Assembly (NCBI RefSeq): GCF_003431325.1
Contig: NZ_CP010515.1
Span: 1,475,050 to 1,539,049 of the forward strand
DNA: 64,000 nucleotides
Direction of reading: 5' to 3'
From: Acidilobus sp. 7A
GTDB lineage: Archaea; Thermoproteota; Thermoprotei_A; Sulfolobales; Acidilobaceae
The notes beneath the pieces are model-generated. The model was not told the DNA's origin and did no database searches. It saw only the letters and a program-made list of their open reading frames with translations. Shown here piece by piece: positions 25,455-34,360 of this stretch (the first letter of the stretch is position 1; each line of letters starts with the position of its first letter). The position numbers and the translations under genes are program-made.

Positions 25455-25565
25455 TTGGCTGATAACATAAAGCTTAAGCGAACTCTAAACGCCGTGAAGA
25501 GAGCTATCGCTGCTGCCAACGAGGGCCGTGGTCCCGCAGATGGGGGCCCGCGCCGCTGGGCTTGA
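25455..25565 (+). CDS. Possible 36-residue leaderless ORF or start of a short RNA
   Basis: A good TATA sequence (CTATATAAAG, about 25424-25433) places a transcript start at about 25454, exactly where a TTG opens a 37-codon frame (MADNIKLKRTLNAVKRAIAA, then NEGRGPADGGPRRWA). The first half has a helical, basic composition. The tail and the following 60 nt are GC-rich. CATGAAACTGTAGGAGC with CCCCTGCGGCAAG (about 25574-25605) resembles the scaffold end of the nearby tnpB on its coding strand (CATGAACCTGTATGGGAGC). It may therefore be a tnpB-type RNA relic and not a protein gene. The rest of the gap 25323-25639 shows nothing else. Confidence 0.3.
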   Translation: MADNIKLKRTLNAVKRAIAAANEGRGPADGGPRRWA

Positions 25566-25639
25566 CGGCCGCTCATGAAACTGTAGGAGCCGTGAGCCCC
25601 TGCGGCAAGAGGTAGTGGTCCCTGGGCGCTCGAGCGAGC

Positions 25640-26053
25640 TTAAAACGATGAGAGTGAGCGCCTAGGGATAAACAGCCTGGAGGGTGAGCCAAGAGCTCTT
25701 CTTGCGTATTCGATTATTGCTTTTGCGCACTCCAGCGCCTTCCTAGCGTCCTCTTCCGTGGCGTCGCTGGCCTCATAGCCTCCTGGAAGCTCGTCGCTGC
25801 AGGCGTCGTCACAGGCCTTGCTGGTAAGTATGTTAAGCGAGTCCAAGATGCCAAGGCACGTAGCGAGCTGGGAGTCCCTCGGGGCGCCTCTCTTAACAGC
25901 CTCAGCATAGGCATCCCTTAGGCTGTGCGATGAGCCTGCCCCAAGCATAGCTAGGGACGATAAGGCCGCCTGCCTGGACTCATAGCATGAGACCCCGTAG
26001 AGGCCAGCCCTCAAGTGCCTTTCAGCGGACCTTATGAGGTCCTCACTGTACAT
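25640..26053 (-). CDS. HEPN-domain protein (orphan)
   Basis: A 137-residue protein whose first helix, MYSEDLIRSAERHLRAG, and following YGVSCYESRQAALSSLAML fit the HEPN fold: a small helical bundle found in toxin RNases and nucleotide-binding proteins. HEPN proteins usually pair with a minimal nucleotidyltransferase antitoxin, but none is adjacent. The classic Rx4-6H RNase motif is not clearly present. Four Cys in the central part (TCLG, ACDDACSD) are unusual. The ATG at 26053 is preferred over TTG 26059. Confidence 0.65.
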   Translation of the reverse strand: MYSEDLIRSAERHLRAGLYGVSCYESRQAALSSLAMLGAGSSHSLRDAYAEAVKRGAPRDSQLATCLGILDSLNILTSKACDDACSDELPGGYEASDATEEDARKALECAKAIIEYARRALGSPSRLFIPRRSLSSF

Positions 26054-26272
26054 CACCAAGCCCCCTATCCTTGGCTAAGGGCGTACGAAGAGGAGGAAAA
26101 AGCCTTTCCCTGGTGGCGGGCCTGACGTGGCGCCTGCGTTTTTAGTTAGAGTTTATGGAACCGCAGGCCCAGGCGCGCCTTAGGCTACATTATTCCACTG
26201 TCCCGCCATAAGTATAGCTCTAGGCCAAATTATTTAAGTTGGCATCCAATATATGCTGCAGAGGTGTATTGA

Positions 26273-27883
26273 TTGCAGGGAGGCGCCAAGGTAGTACTTA
26301 CGTCAGAGGGTGCGACTGCCAGCGACACTCTGGGCGCGAGCGTCGCTGGTTTCATCAGCGCCTTGCCTGACAGCTACATAAAGCCCCTGATAGCCAAGCT
26401 GTATTTCAGGGTCAAATCTAAGGACGGGGTCGCCCTCAGGGCGCCCTACGGGCTCTCAAAGGTCGAGGCCTCGCTCGTGGCAAAGGGGGTTGTGAGCAGG
26501 GACGAGGTAGTTATAGCGAACCCCCATGAGCTTGACAAGGTAATAGGCCCCAACACGAGAGTCCTCGGAATTTATGTCATGGATCCCCTGGGCCTCAGCT
26601 ACGGGAGCGGCATAACCTACTGGATCGTCAGGCTCGCGGGCCTCCCATATTCTGGGATACCATTCATAGCAAGGTCCTTCCTCGAGATCTTCACAGACCC
26701 AGCGGTGAAGGCCCACAGGAGCCACATGAAGATAGTGGTCGGGGGGCCCGCGACGTGGCAGCTTACAGACACAGGCTATTACAGAAAGCTCGGCGTAGAC
26801 CTGGTTTACGAGGGCGAGTTCGAGAGCCTAGGCCCCTCAGTCTTCAGAAAGCTCCTTGCTGGGGAGTCGCTGCCCCCGATAGTCTCGGCGCCCCCGGCCA
26901 AGCTGGAGGACATACCGACGATACTTACCCCCTCGAACGGCGGCCTCGTGGAGGTCACGAGGGGCTGCGGCAGGGGCTGCGCCTTCTGCACGCCTAACCT
27001 CAGCGGCGCCATTAAGTCTCTCCCGTTCGAGGGGCACATAGACAAGGAGATAAGGCTGAACGTTGAGAAGGGAGGAATTAAGGACATAAACCTTCACAGC
27101 GAGGAGTTCTTCAGGTATGGGGCCAAGGGCATAGAGCCTGACCCTGAGAAGGTCATAGGGCTCACAAGGAAGGCCTACAAGCTTGTGAAGTCGTACGGCG
27201 ATGACTACACTATATCAACAGACTTCACCACCGCCGCGGTAGTCGTCTATAAGCCGAAGATGGTTGAGGAGGTCGCCCAGTACATAAACGAGGGAGGGAG
27301 GAGGACCTTCATAGAGATGGGCATAGAGACAGGGTCGCCAAGGCTGCTGAAGAAGCTCATGCCAGGCAAGGCGCTCCCGTACACGCCAGAGCAGTACCCA
27401 GAGGTAGTTGAGCAGGGCATAGGCATACTTAACGACAACGGCTGGGTCGTGGTTGGCACCATGATAGTCAACCTGCCTGGCGAGACGGAGGACGACATAG
27501 TCCATGACCTGGAGCTTCTCGACAGGATCAAGAAGCTGAGGGTGATACCGTTCCCGCTCCCCTTCATACCAATGGGAGCCCTGAGGCACACCTACTTCAC
27601 GCTGTTAGACAGGATGATACTTGATCCTGTGAGGGGTCGGTTCATAATCGAGGCCCTTAGCAAGGCCTTCAGCGAGGCCGCAGCAGACATAGATATGGCT
27701 GTTGAGAAGATGGAGAACCCATTCGCCAAGGCAATAATAGGTAGGCTCGGCAATGCTTTGACCTCCATGCTAGTTAGGCGTTACGAGGAGGCTATGAGGG
27801 AGCTTTCATCGAGGAGGCTGAAGGCACCGGAGCCAAGCGAGGGCTACGCGACGTTGAGCGCTTTAACAAATATTAAATTATGA
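26273..27883 (+). CDS. B12-binding-type radical SAM protein
   Basis: A 536-residue protein with an N-terminal cobalamin-binding-like domain (about residues 80-200, with VLGIYVMDPLGLSYG and HMKIVVGGPATW) and a radical SAM core with the cluster motif CGRGCAFC (C232, C236, C239). SAM and substrate blocks follow (FIEMGIETGSPRLLKKL, MIVNLPGETEDDIVHDLELL). B12 radical SAM enzymes methylate or form C-C bonds at unreactive carbons. The crenarchaeal GDGT ring synthases GrsA/GrsB belong to this class, so membrane-lipid cyclisation is one possibility; other substrates are equally open. TTG 26273 lies 6 nt after GAGGTG. It is monocistronic. Confidence 0.85.
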   Translation: MQGGAKVVLTSEGATASDTLGASVAGFISALPDSYIKPLIAKLYFRVKSKDGVALRAPYGLSKVEASLVAKGVVSRDEVVIANPHELDKVIGPNTRVLGIYVMDPLGLSYGSGITYWIVRLAGLPYSGIPFIARSFLEIFTDPAVKAHRSHMKIVVGGPATWQLTDTGYYRKLGVDLVYEGEFESLGPSVFRKLLAGESLPPIVSAPPAKLEDIPTILTPSNGGLVEVTRGCGRGCAFCTPNLSGAIKSLPFEGHIDKEIRLNVEKGGIKDINLHSEEFFRYGAKGIEPDPEKVIGLTRKAYKLVKSYGDDYTISTDFTTAAVVVYKPKMVEEVAQYINEGGRRTFIEMGIETGSPRLLKKLMPGKALPYTPEQYPEVVEQGIGILNDNGWVVVGTMIVNLPGETEDDIVHDLELLDRIKKLRVIPFPLPFIPMGALRHTYFTLLDRMILDPVRGRFIIEALSKAFSEAAADIDMAVEKMENPFAKAIIGRLGNALTSMLVRRYEEAMRELSSRRLKAPEPSEGYATLSALTNIKL

Positions 27884-27976
27884 AAGGGAACATCTGTTAT
27901 GGCATGGTGAGTCCTCTTTCAACTTCCTTAATACGAAGATAAGGAGAAACGCAGTATCTGAGAAGCTGGAGGGACT

Positions 27977-29536
27977 TCACGAGGAGCTCGCAGTGAGGAC
28001 TCCCCACGGAAGGAACACCGCGACAGAAACTACAGCTACAATGATACTTGCTGGTATGAAGCCTATAACTGAGAGTGCGCCGTCGCTGCCTATGTAGGTC
28101 ATGAGGACTATGAACCCAATGTACGCCAGGTACCATAGGGAGTTTACAAGGCCTCCCTTAACTTTGAACGCAGCGCCGAAGATCAAGGCGCCGGCAAGCC
28201 CTATAGCTACCGCGTAGGGCACCGCAGGCCAGCCGCTCCAGAACGATATAAGTGAAGCGCTGACAAACGCCAGCGCTGCCCATACCCATGAGCCTGGTAT
28301 TCTGTACTCCTTAGGTATAAGGTTCTTCCTGTGGCCTGCAAGCATTGATGCAGGAAGTGTTGCAAACGCCAGGTAGCCGCCCACGACAGCGTCCTCAAGC
28401 ATGGCATATATAGTCGGCACGGGAGCTGTCAGGAAGGTTAGCACGGCGGCAACTATGGCGAACACCACGAGGGCCCAGTAGGGGATGGCATAAGACTCGC
28501 TTATTTCATTAAGTTTCTTTGGCATATAGCCTGACCTGGCCATAGAGAACAGCACCCTAACCCCGCTGCCCAGGTATATGTAGCCTGTGACGAAGGGGCC
28601 CAGTATGGCTACTATTAAAGTTAAGTAGAGCGCTAGCGAGGACCTGACAGCGTTCGCAAGGTCAACGAAGGGGTTCCCAGGCAAGTTGCTCACTGCCGTC
28701 CAGTTACCAGGCGCTATGCCAAGTGAGCTCCACTTTAACCCACCAATGAAGACAACGCTGAACAGTATGTAGATAAGGGTCTGGCCCAGAACGGTGAACA
28801 GTATGGCCTTCCCTAGGAACGACTTGTCTTTTACCTCCTCAGCGAAGTCAGGTATAACCCTTATGCCTCCGAATGCAAACATGGCGAGGGGTATAGCGAG
28901 GAAGACGCCGCTGAACCCAAAAGGCATGAAGCCTCCCTTAACAGCCGTGAAGTTCCTGAAGTCGAAGAACGCGAAAGCAAGGGCCAGGGCCGCGACAACA
29001 TAAATGAGTAGCTTTATAACACCAGCGAAGGCCGTGGTCCTGCCAAAAGCCTTCACGCCGAAGTAGTTGAATGGCACAAAGGCCAGCAGGAGCAGGGTTC
29101 CCACAATGGCGCCCTGTAGGGTTGGAGTAGTCGTGTGCGGAACTATTAGTGACGGGAATATGTATGAGAGGCCCTCAACAGTGGCTAACGCCTCTATCGG
29201 AGGTATAAAGATGTACCAAACTAAATTCATAAACGACGATAACAGGTTTAACGTGTTGCCGTGCGTGTAGAGGGGGTACCTGGCCGGCCCTCCAGCCTCA
29301 GGCCAGGTGAGGGCCAGCTCTATTAGAGGTATTGAAACGAAAGTATAGAATATGGCGCCAAGAACCCATGCTACGACTAGGCTGGGCCCCGCCTCAACCG
29401 CCATCTGGGCTGGCGCAAAAAGCACGCCTGTCCCCACGGCGCCCACTATTCCAGCTATCAGTATCTCAAGGAAGGAGAGCTCCCTCCTTAGGGACCTGTT
29501 TGCTATATGCGTCACCCCCGGATCGAATATTATCAT
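27977..29536 (-). CDS. APC-superfamily amino-acid permease
   Basis: A 519-residue secondary transporter with about 12 predicted membrane helices. The first helix carries the APC signature (LEILIAGIVGAVGTGVLFAPAQMAVEAGPSLV), and IRVIPDFAEEVKD in the middle matches the family's loop after helix 6. It probably imports amino acids or related amines using an ion gradient, which fits a peptide- or amino-acid-using heterotroph. The ATG at 29536 is followed by a cytosolic stretch with RRELSFLE. Substrate unknown. Confidence 0.9.
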   Translation of the reverse strand: MIIFDPGVTHIANRSLRRELSFLEILIAGIVGAVGTGVLFAPAQMAVEAGPSLVVAWVLGAIFYTFVSIPLIELALTWPEAGGPARYPLYTHGNTLNLLSSFMNLVWYIFIPPIEALATVEGLSYIFPSLIVPHTTTPTLQGAIVGTLLLLAFVPFNYFGVKAFGRTTAFAGVIKLLIYVVAALALAFAFFDFRNFTAVKGGFMPFGFSGVFLAIPLAMFAFGGIRVIPDFAEEVKDKSFLGKAILFTVLGQTLIYILFSVVFIGGLKWSSLGIAPGNWTAVSNLPGNPFVDLANAVRSSLALYLTLIVAILGPFVTGYIYLGSGVRVLFSMARSGYMPKKLNEISESYAIPYWALVVFAIVAAVLTFLTAPVPTIYAMLEDAVVGGYLAFATLPASMLAGHRKNLIPKEYRIPGSWVWAALAFVSASLISFWSGWPAVPYAVAIGLAGALIFGAAFKVKGGLVNSLWYLAYIGFIVLMTYIGSDGALSVIGFIPASIIVAVVSVAVFLPWGVLTASSS

Positions 29537-29771
29537 TTATTGATAATCCATCTTTGGAGGTACTAATATGTGTACACAACATCTACATATATTGCAGCTT
29601 GTTGCCCTTAATGGGCTCACAGGAAGCTCCTTAATCTTAACATACGGAGGGTATGCTAAGAGCGCTTTATGAAGAGGAAGGATGTTACTTAGCGATACAT
29701 TATGAAGTTTGTAAGCTCGCCTTAACGGTTTTAACTCAGTTGTAGTAATCCCGGTGAACGGGTTATAGAAG

Positions 29772-30353
29772 TTGAGGTTTAACGAGGAAGCCATGGAGGC
29801 CGTTGCGGACGTTATGAGGCTCCTTTATCAGAGGGGGCTAGTGCAGGTAAAAGGGGGCAACGTTAGTGTCTTAGATAAGTCATCAGGGCTCGTTTACATA
29901 ACCCCTACAGGGGTTCCGAGGCATCAACTTAAGGCCGATGACATAGCGGTTATGTCTATCGACGGAAGCGTGATAGTTGGAACCCCGAGCAGCGAGTTCA
30001 GGATGCACTTAGATATTTACCGTTCTATACCATCAGCTGTGAGCGTCGTGCACGCTCACCCACCTAAGGTAATAGCGCTCTACGAGCTTGGATCAAAGCT
30101 AGACCTCTCCATGACTACAGAGGCCAGGGCTAGGGTTAATTGCGTCAGCGAGGTGCCGTACGTAAAGCCCGGCACCCAGGAGCTGGCGACCGCGGTGAGC
30201 GACGCACTTAAGCAGTGCCAGGCCGCCGCGCTCAGAGGCCACGGCATAGTTGCCTACTCATCGCGCGACGTGTATGAAGCGCTTGATATCGTGGAGGCCT
30301 TGAGCGACCTAGCAGAGGTTCAGCTGTACGCAGGTCTAATAGCCAGAAAGTGA
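29772..30353 (+). CDS. Class II aldolase/adducin-family protein (fuculose-phosphate aldolase-like)
   Basis: A 193-residue class II aldolase fold. The metal ligands are visible: HAHPP with two His (about residues 93-95) and GHGIVAY (about 155). Other family blocks are GLVQVKGGNVSV, LVYITPTGVPRHQL and the acidic SSEFRMHLDIYR. Such enzymes cleave or form sugar phosphates (fuculose-, rhamnulose-, ribulose-phosphate) or dehydrate methylthioribulose-1-phosphate. The short form without extra domains gives no clear substrate. The start is TTG 29772. A 235-nt AT-rich gap upstream separates it from the divergent permease and holds only promoter-like sequence. Confidence 0.85.
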   Translation: MRFNEEAMEAVADVMRLLYQRGLVQVKGGNVSVLDKSSGLVYITPTGVPRHQLKADDIAVMSIDGSVIVGTPSSEFRMHLDIYRSIPSAVSVVHAHPPKVIALYELGSKLDLSMTTEARARVNCVSEVPYVKPGTQELATAVSDALKQCQAAALRGHGIVAYSSRDVYEALDIVEALSDLAEVQLYAGLIARK

Positions 30354-30452
30354 ACGGGGCATTAGCATTAAGGTGGATGTTATGTTATAGACGTTACATA
30401 AATCAGAGTAGCGACGACTTATGCCAATACCTAAATGTTTACATAGCAAAAA

Positions 30453-30482
30453 CCTCGCCCTTCGGGGCGTGGAGGAGATCAG
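30453..30482 (+). repeat. Dispersed hairpin repeat, copy A
   Basis: CTCGCCCTTCGGGGCG forms a hairpin followed by the tail TGGAGGAGATCAG. It belongs to the family also seen at 42891, 43083, 48759, 50775, 51476 and 57853. It sits between the convergent aldolase and ferritin-like genes and could also act as a terminator. Confidence 0.6.
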
Positions 30483-30488
30483 GTATAC

Positions 30489-30989
30489 TCAGCCTCCTGG
30501 CGTTCCATGATATATAGCGTCGCGCCAGATGGCGTCCCATATCTCCTGCTCGCTTAGGGTTATGTTCTTTATTATGGCGTTGTATATCTGCTGCAGGAGG
30601 GCGTGGTGGAAGCTCTCATCCCTGAGAAGCATGTCAACTAGGAAGCTGAGGACAGCGTCAGACTTAATTATGGGGTCCTCCTTAAGCCTCTGGAGCTCTT
30701 CTATGCTCTCCTTCTCCATGGCCACGTGGGATTCAAGGTCCTTGAGGACGGCTGAGGACTCCGCCTGATCTATTACGCTGCTGCCGATCAATATAGCGGC
30801 CATGGTCTCATAGATTTTCGAGTGCTTCACGGAGTCCTGGGACACGGCGTCAACTATTAGCCTGACTACGGCGTTCTGGGACCTATCCGAGGTTGCCCTC
30901 AGCCTGTCCGCATACTCAAGCTCCCTCTTGGCCTCGTTCTTGAAGTACTCGGCGAGCCTCTTCCTCGCCTCAAAGCTCTGCAGCGACAT
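30489..30989 (-). CDS. Ferritin-like/rubrerythrin-like helical protein
   Basis: A 166-residue all-helical protein. The ATG at 30989 (MSLQSFEARKRLAEYFKNEA) is chosen because the longer open frame upstream runs antisense through the dipeptidase gene. Glu and His occur in ferritin-like positions: KRELEYADRL, DSVKHSKIYE, LESHVAMEKESIEEL, and RDESFHHALL with an ExxH. These could form a di-iron site as in rubrerythrin or DPS-like proteins, consistent with iron storage or peroxide defence. No rubredoxin domain is present. A TATA-like CTTATATCTGG lies about 35 nt upstream. Confidence 0.7.
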   Translation of the reverse strand: MSLQSFEARKRLAEYFKNEAKRELEYADRLRATSDRSQNAVVRLIVDAVSQDSVKHSKIYETMAAILIGSSVIDQAESSAVLKDLESHVAMEKESIEELQRLKEDPIIKSDAVLSFLVDMLLRDESFHHALLQQIYNAIIKNITLSEQEIWDAIWRDAIYHGTPGG

Positions 30990-31089
30990 ATCTCTCACAC
31001 GGGTAATTAAGGGCCCCGAGGCCAGATATAAGGCTCTCATCAAGAAAAGGTAAATACTGTTACGTTGGTCCTTAGCTGGGCCTGAGAAC

Positions 31090-31980
31090 GTGAAGCTCTT
31101 TGACCTGCACGAGGACATAGGGTACTGGCACTCCAGGGGTTTTGACTTCGTCTCAGGGCAGGGGCCCACGAGCCTTGAGAAGCTCTCCTCGCTCGGCGAC
31201 GTGGCCGTGGTGGCCATGATATTTCCGGCCACAGGCAGGGGCAGGTATGACTTAACGCTTAACGTGCTCCTCAGCCAGCTTAAGTACTTCCTCTCGCTTG
31301 AGCGCGAGGGCAAGGTTAAGATAGTCAGGAGCGCGGGCGACCTCGACAGGCCAGGGGTCAAGCTCATAATAGGCCTTGAGGGCACTGACGCCCTGAGCGA
31401 TGCCTACGACCTCCTCTGGCTCTTCAACGCTGGCCTCAGGGTGATAGCGCCCACCTGGAACTACAACACTAAGTTCGCGGCGTCCTGCACATCAAAGAAG
31501 GACTACGGCCTCACGGACCAGGGCGAGGAGCTGGTCAGGCTTGCCAACGAGCTGGGCGTGGTCATAGACGTCTCGCACTCCTCAAGGCAGACGACCTTGG
31601 ACGTGGCGTCCATAAGCAAGAGGCCTGTGATAGCGACCCACAGCAACGCAATGGCCTTAAAGCAGCACTACAGGAACCTTGACGACGAGGAGATAGAGGG
31701 CATAGTTAGGACCGGCGGGGTCATAGGGGTCACGAGCATACCTGGAACTCTCCCGTCAGACGACGTAAAGGGCATCGCGTCTGTGGCGAACTACATAGGC
31801 GAGAGGTTTGGCTGGGACCATGTGGCGCTCGGCACGGACTTCCTGGGACTTGACAGGTACCCGCAGGGCTTCTCAGACCTCGCAAACGTTAGCGACTTAG
31901 CATCCCTCCTGGGCGTCCACGCTGACGGGGTGCTCTGGGGCAACGCCCTGAGAGTCTTCAGGAGCGCGCTGCCTCACTGA
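31090..31980 (+). CDS. Membrane dipeptidase-family metallopeptidase (peptidase M19)
   Basis: A 296-residue TIM-barrel metallopeptidase. Metal ligands in order: DLHED at the start (residues 5-9), IGLEGTDALSD with the bridging Glu (about 97), VIDVSHSS (His near 168) and RPVIATHSN (His near 189), plus GTDFLGLD with the C-terminal Asp. Family members cleave dipeptides, including D-amino-acid forms, and some act on other amides. No signal peptide is visible, so it acts in the cytosol. The start is GTG 31090. It is divergent from the ferritin-like gene across 100 nt. Confidence 0.92.
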   Translation: MKLFDLHEDIGYWHSRGFDFVSGQGPTSLEKLSSLGDVAVVAMIFPATGRGRYDLTLNVLLSQLKYFLSLEREGKVKIVRSAGDLDRPGVKLIIGLEGTDALSDAYDLLWLFNAGLRVIAPTWNYNTKFAASCTSKKDYGLTDQGEELVRLANELGVVIDVSHSSRQTTLDVASISKRPVIATHSNAMALKQHYRNLDDEEIEGIVRTGGVIGVTSIPGTLPSDDVKGIASVANYIGERFGWDHVALGTDFLGLDRYPQGFSDLANVSDLASLLGVHADGVLWGNALRVFRSALPH

Positions 31981-32058
31981 GCTTGTCACTTCTTCTCTGG
32001 CTTGAGTAAATCAAACGTTATTTAGGCCTCATCCTTGACGTCTAACCAGTGATGGGGA

Positions 32059-32376
32059 TTGGGGAGTAAGCTCGCGTATAACATGATAAGAACCAACTCA
32101 GGCAACATACTTGCAGTGGCAGACGCCGAGCTGTTAAACAAGAGGTTCACAGGCCAGGGCGGGGCAGTCTTAGATGTTAACGAGGAGTTCTTTGGGGACA
32201 AGGTAGGGGACGAGGAGGACGTGGTTAGGTTCATTGAAGAGGCAGACATAATAGTCCTTGTGGGCAAGAGGTCCGTTGGCTTGGGCAACAGGCTTGGCCT
32301 GGTGAGCCCTGGCTCCGAGCTTGTGATAGGCGGCGTACCTTACGTTCAGGTCTTCAAGTCATTCATGCAGGCCTAA
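32059..32376 (+). CDS. DUF424 archaeal protein
   Basis: A 105-residue archaeal conserved protein. It shows the family layout: YNMIRTNSGNILAVADAELLNKRF, VNEEFFGDKVGDEEDVVRFIEEADIIVLVGKRSVGLG, and a short closing strand segment. The function of DUF424 is unknown; it is often near translation genes, but here it precedes the ETF operon. The start is TTG 32059. Confidence 0.85.
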   Translation: MGSKLAYNMIRTNSGNILAVADAELLNKRFTGQGGAVLDVNEEFFGDKVGDEEDVVRFIEEADIIVLVGKRSVGLGNRLGLVSPGSELVIGGVPYVQVFKSFMQA

Positions 32377-32503
32377 GTTTAGCCTTTTGTAGTGCGCCCC
32401 TTGGTGCCCTGGCCTTCAAATAAGGCAGCGGCCGAACTGCTATATGCAGGCTACGTGGCCTGACTTTTTAGCTGGCCTAATCAAAGGTTAGGGGGCGAGC
32501 GAA

Positions 32504-33310
32504 GTGGGCGACATAGTGGTCTTACTGAAGCCTGCCCTGAACCCAGAGATGATAAGGGGGACGCAGGACGGCAGCGTGGACTTTGACTATATGCCACTGA
32601 AGCTCTCTGACATAGACAGGAACGCAGTGGAGGAGGCCGTCATGTTGAGGGACCAGTACTTCAAGGGCTCGAAGATATACTCTATAAGCGTCGTCACGTG
32701 GGGACCAGCCTCCAAGAGGGACAAGGACGTGAAGATGGCTGTCCAGGAGGGCCTGGCCAAGGGCGTCGACGAGGCCTACATAGTGGAGGATGACTCAATA
32801 GTGCCGGGCGACCCAGTGACCACGGCGTCTGCTATAGTGGCCGTGATCAGGAAGTTCGGCCTAAAGCCGGACCTCATACTTGCAGGCGAGGCGACAATAG
32901 ACGGCTTCTCGGGGCAGGTGGCTGGCAGGGTCGCTGTCAAGCTAGGCCTCCCCTACGTGAGCTTCGCCAGGAAGGTCGAGTTAAAGGGCAACTCCATTGT
33001 GGCTGAGAGAGACGTGGAGGACTATGTTGAGGTCGTTGAAGCCCCGTTGCCGGCGGTGGTGAGCGTCACGAGGGAGATAAACGCGCCCAGGCCGCCTACG
33101 CTAGTTCAGATAAGGATGGCCTCGAGGAAGCCACAGCACATGGTCAAGCTAAGCGACCTTGAGGGCGTCGTGACGCCTAAGAGGAGGCTGGCCGCAGCGA
33201 GGGTGCTCGCTGTCAAGAGGAAGCAGATGATAATAGAGGGCAAGACGCCTGAGGAGACCGCCGACAAGCTGCTGGACGCCCTGGCCTCAGAGGGCGTTAT
33301 AAAGGCTTAG
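32504..33310 (+). CDS. etfB: Electron transfer flavoprotein, beta subunit
   Basis: A 268-residue ETF small subunit that, with EtfA, carries electrons from acyl-CoA dehydrogenases or similar flavoenzymes. Family blocks: VVLLKPALNPEM at the start, VKMAVQEGLAKGVDEAYIV, PDLILAGEATIDGFSGQVAGRVAVKLGLPYV and PLPAVVSVTREINAPRPP (the docking loop region). The start is GTG 32504. The alpha subunit follows 12 nt later with its own GGTG site. It agrees with a fatty-acid or acyl-CoA oxidation role suggested by the synthetase elsewhere in the window. Confidence 0.95.
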   Translation: MGDIVVLLKPALNPEMIRGTQDGSVDFDYMPLKLSDIDRNAVEEAVMLRDQYFKGSKIYSISVVTWGPASKRDKDVKMAVQEGLAKGVDEAYIVEDDSIVPGDPVTTASAIVAVIRKFGLKPDLILAGEATIDGFSGQVAGRVAVKLGLPYVSFARKVELKGNSIVAERDVEDYVEVVEAPLPAVVSVTREINAPRPPTLVQIRMASRKPQHMVKLSDLEGVVTPKRRLAAARVLAVKRKQMIIEGKTPEETADKLLDALASEGVIKA

Positions 33311-33322
33311 GGGGTGGCGGTG

Positions 33323-34231
33323 ATGCCGACCTCAATGGTGGTTGGGAGCTCCGAGGACGATATTGCTGAGGCCCTCACCGTTGCCAGGCAGCTAGGCGAC
33401 GCTGTGATTGTAGCATATGGAAACGTTAACACAGGCTCCCTGGCAGAGTACGGCCACAAGGTCTACCACGTGAAGGCTGATGACCCAGAGTCCGTGTTCC
33501 TTGCGGTGAAGCAGGTTTATGATGAGGTCAAGCCGTCCCTCGTTGTTGCCCCCACCAACAAGAATCTCAAGGACGCCCTCTCAAGGCTCTCGGGCCTCTA
33601 CGACCTCCCAATGGCAACCGAGGTCTTCAACGTTAAGGTCTCAGGGAGCTCCGCCTCCTACACGCGCGGCTTCCTGAGCGGCAGGGCCCTCGAGGATGAC
33701 CAGGTTCCGCTGCCCGCGGTGCTACTTATAGCTGCGAGGAAGGTCCCCAGGGCCCAGAAGTCACAGGCCAAGGGGGAGGTAGTTGAGCTACAGGCAAGCC
33801 CCGCAGTTAAGATTATCGAGAGGAGGCCAAAGGAGAGGGGAGGGGTAAACATAGAAACGGCGGAGCTTATAGTGAGCGTTGGCCGCGGCTTCAGGAGCAA
33901 GGAGGACCTCAAGCTAGCCTTCGAGCTGGCTGAGGCCCTGGGGGCCCAGATAGGGTGCTCAAGGCCCATAGCTGCTGACCTCAAGTGGCTCGGCGAGGAC
34001 CACTGGGTAGGCCTCAGCGGCCACAAGGTGGCGCCCAGGCTCTACGTTGCTATAGGCATAAGCGGCGCCCCGCAGCACCTTGCGGGCATAACAGACGCCA
34101 AGGTAGTGGTGGCCATAAACAACGACAAGAGCGCGCCCATATTCAAGAACTGCGACTACGGCGTCGTCGCTGACCTATACCAGTTCGTCCCAGTCCTCAC
34201 CAAGAGGGTCAAGGAGAGGCTGCACAGGTAA
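33323..34231 (+). CDS. etfA: Electron transfer flavoprotein, alpha subunit
   Basis: A 302-residue ETF large subunit. The N-terminal domain has VVAPTNKNLKDALSRL and FLSGRALEDD. The C-terminal FAD domain has VSVGRGFRSKEDLKLAFELA, then WVGLSGHKVAPRLYVAIGISGAPQHLAGI and VVAINNDKSAPIFKNCDYGVVADL, all conserved. The ATG at 33323 is preferred over GTG 33314 because GGTG lies 6 nt upstream. EtfAB ends 130 nt before the OFOR genes; the AT-rich gap suggests a separate promoter. Confidence 0.95.
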   Translation: MPTSMVVGSSEDDIAEALTVARQLGDAVIVAYGNVNTGSLAEYGHKVYHVKADDPESVFLAVKQVYDEVKPSLVVAPTNKNLKDALSRLSGLYDLPMATEVFNVKVSGSSASYTRGFLSGRALEDDQVPLPAVLLIAARKVPRAQKSQAKGEVVELQASPAVKIIERRPKERGGVNIETAELIVSVGRGFRSKEDLKLAFELAEALGAQIGCSRPIAADLKWLGEDHWVGLSGHKVAPRLYVAIGISGAPQHLAGITDAKVVVAINNDKSAPIFKNCDYGVVADLYQFVPVLTKRVKERLHR

Positions 34232-34360
34232 GGTGGACACAACTTATAATACTTTTCTCTAAAAATATTTTTGATAGATTATTTAAAAATAAGAGAAAGA
34301 AAAATACATACACTGGCGTAAAAGTCTTTTAGACAAACCTAAAATGCTGAGTGTGAGCAA
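34232..34360. promoter_or_regulatory. AT-rich spacer and promoter before the 2-oxoacid oxidoreductase operon
   Basis: A 129-nt stretch far richer in A and T than its surroundings (34245-34310). It probably holds the etfA terminator (ACTTTTCTCTAAAAATATTTTT) and TATA-like sequences for the next operon. The exact box could not be chosen. Confidence 0.5.

Noticed and set aside
30990..31385. N-terminal extension of the ferritin-like gene
   Set aside because: It would run antisense through the dipeptidase and gives unconserved low-complexity sequence; ATG 30989 with a nearby TATA box is better.
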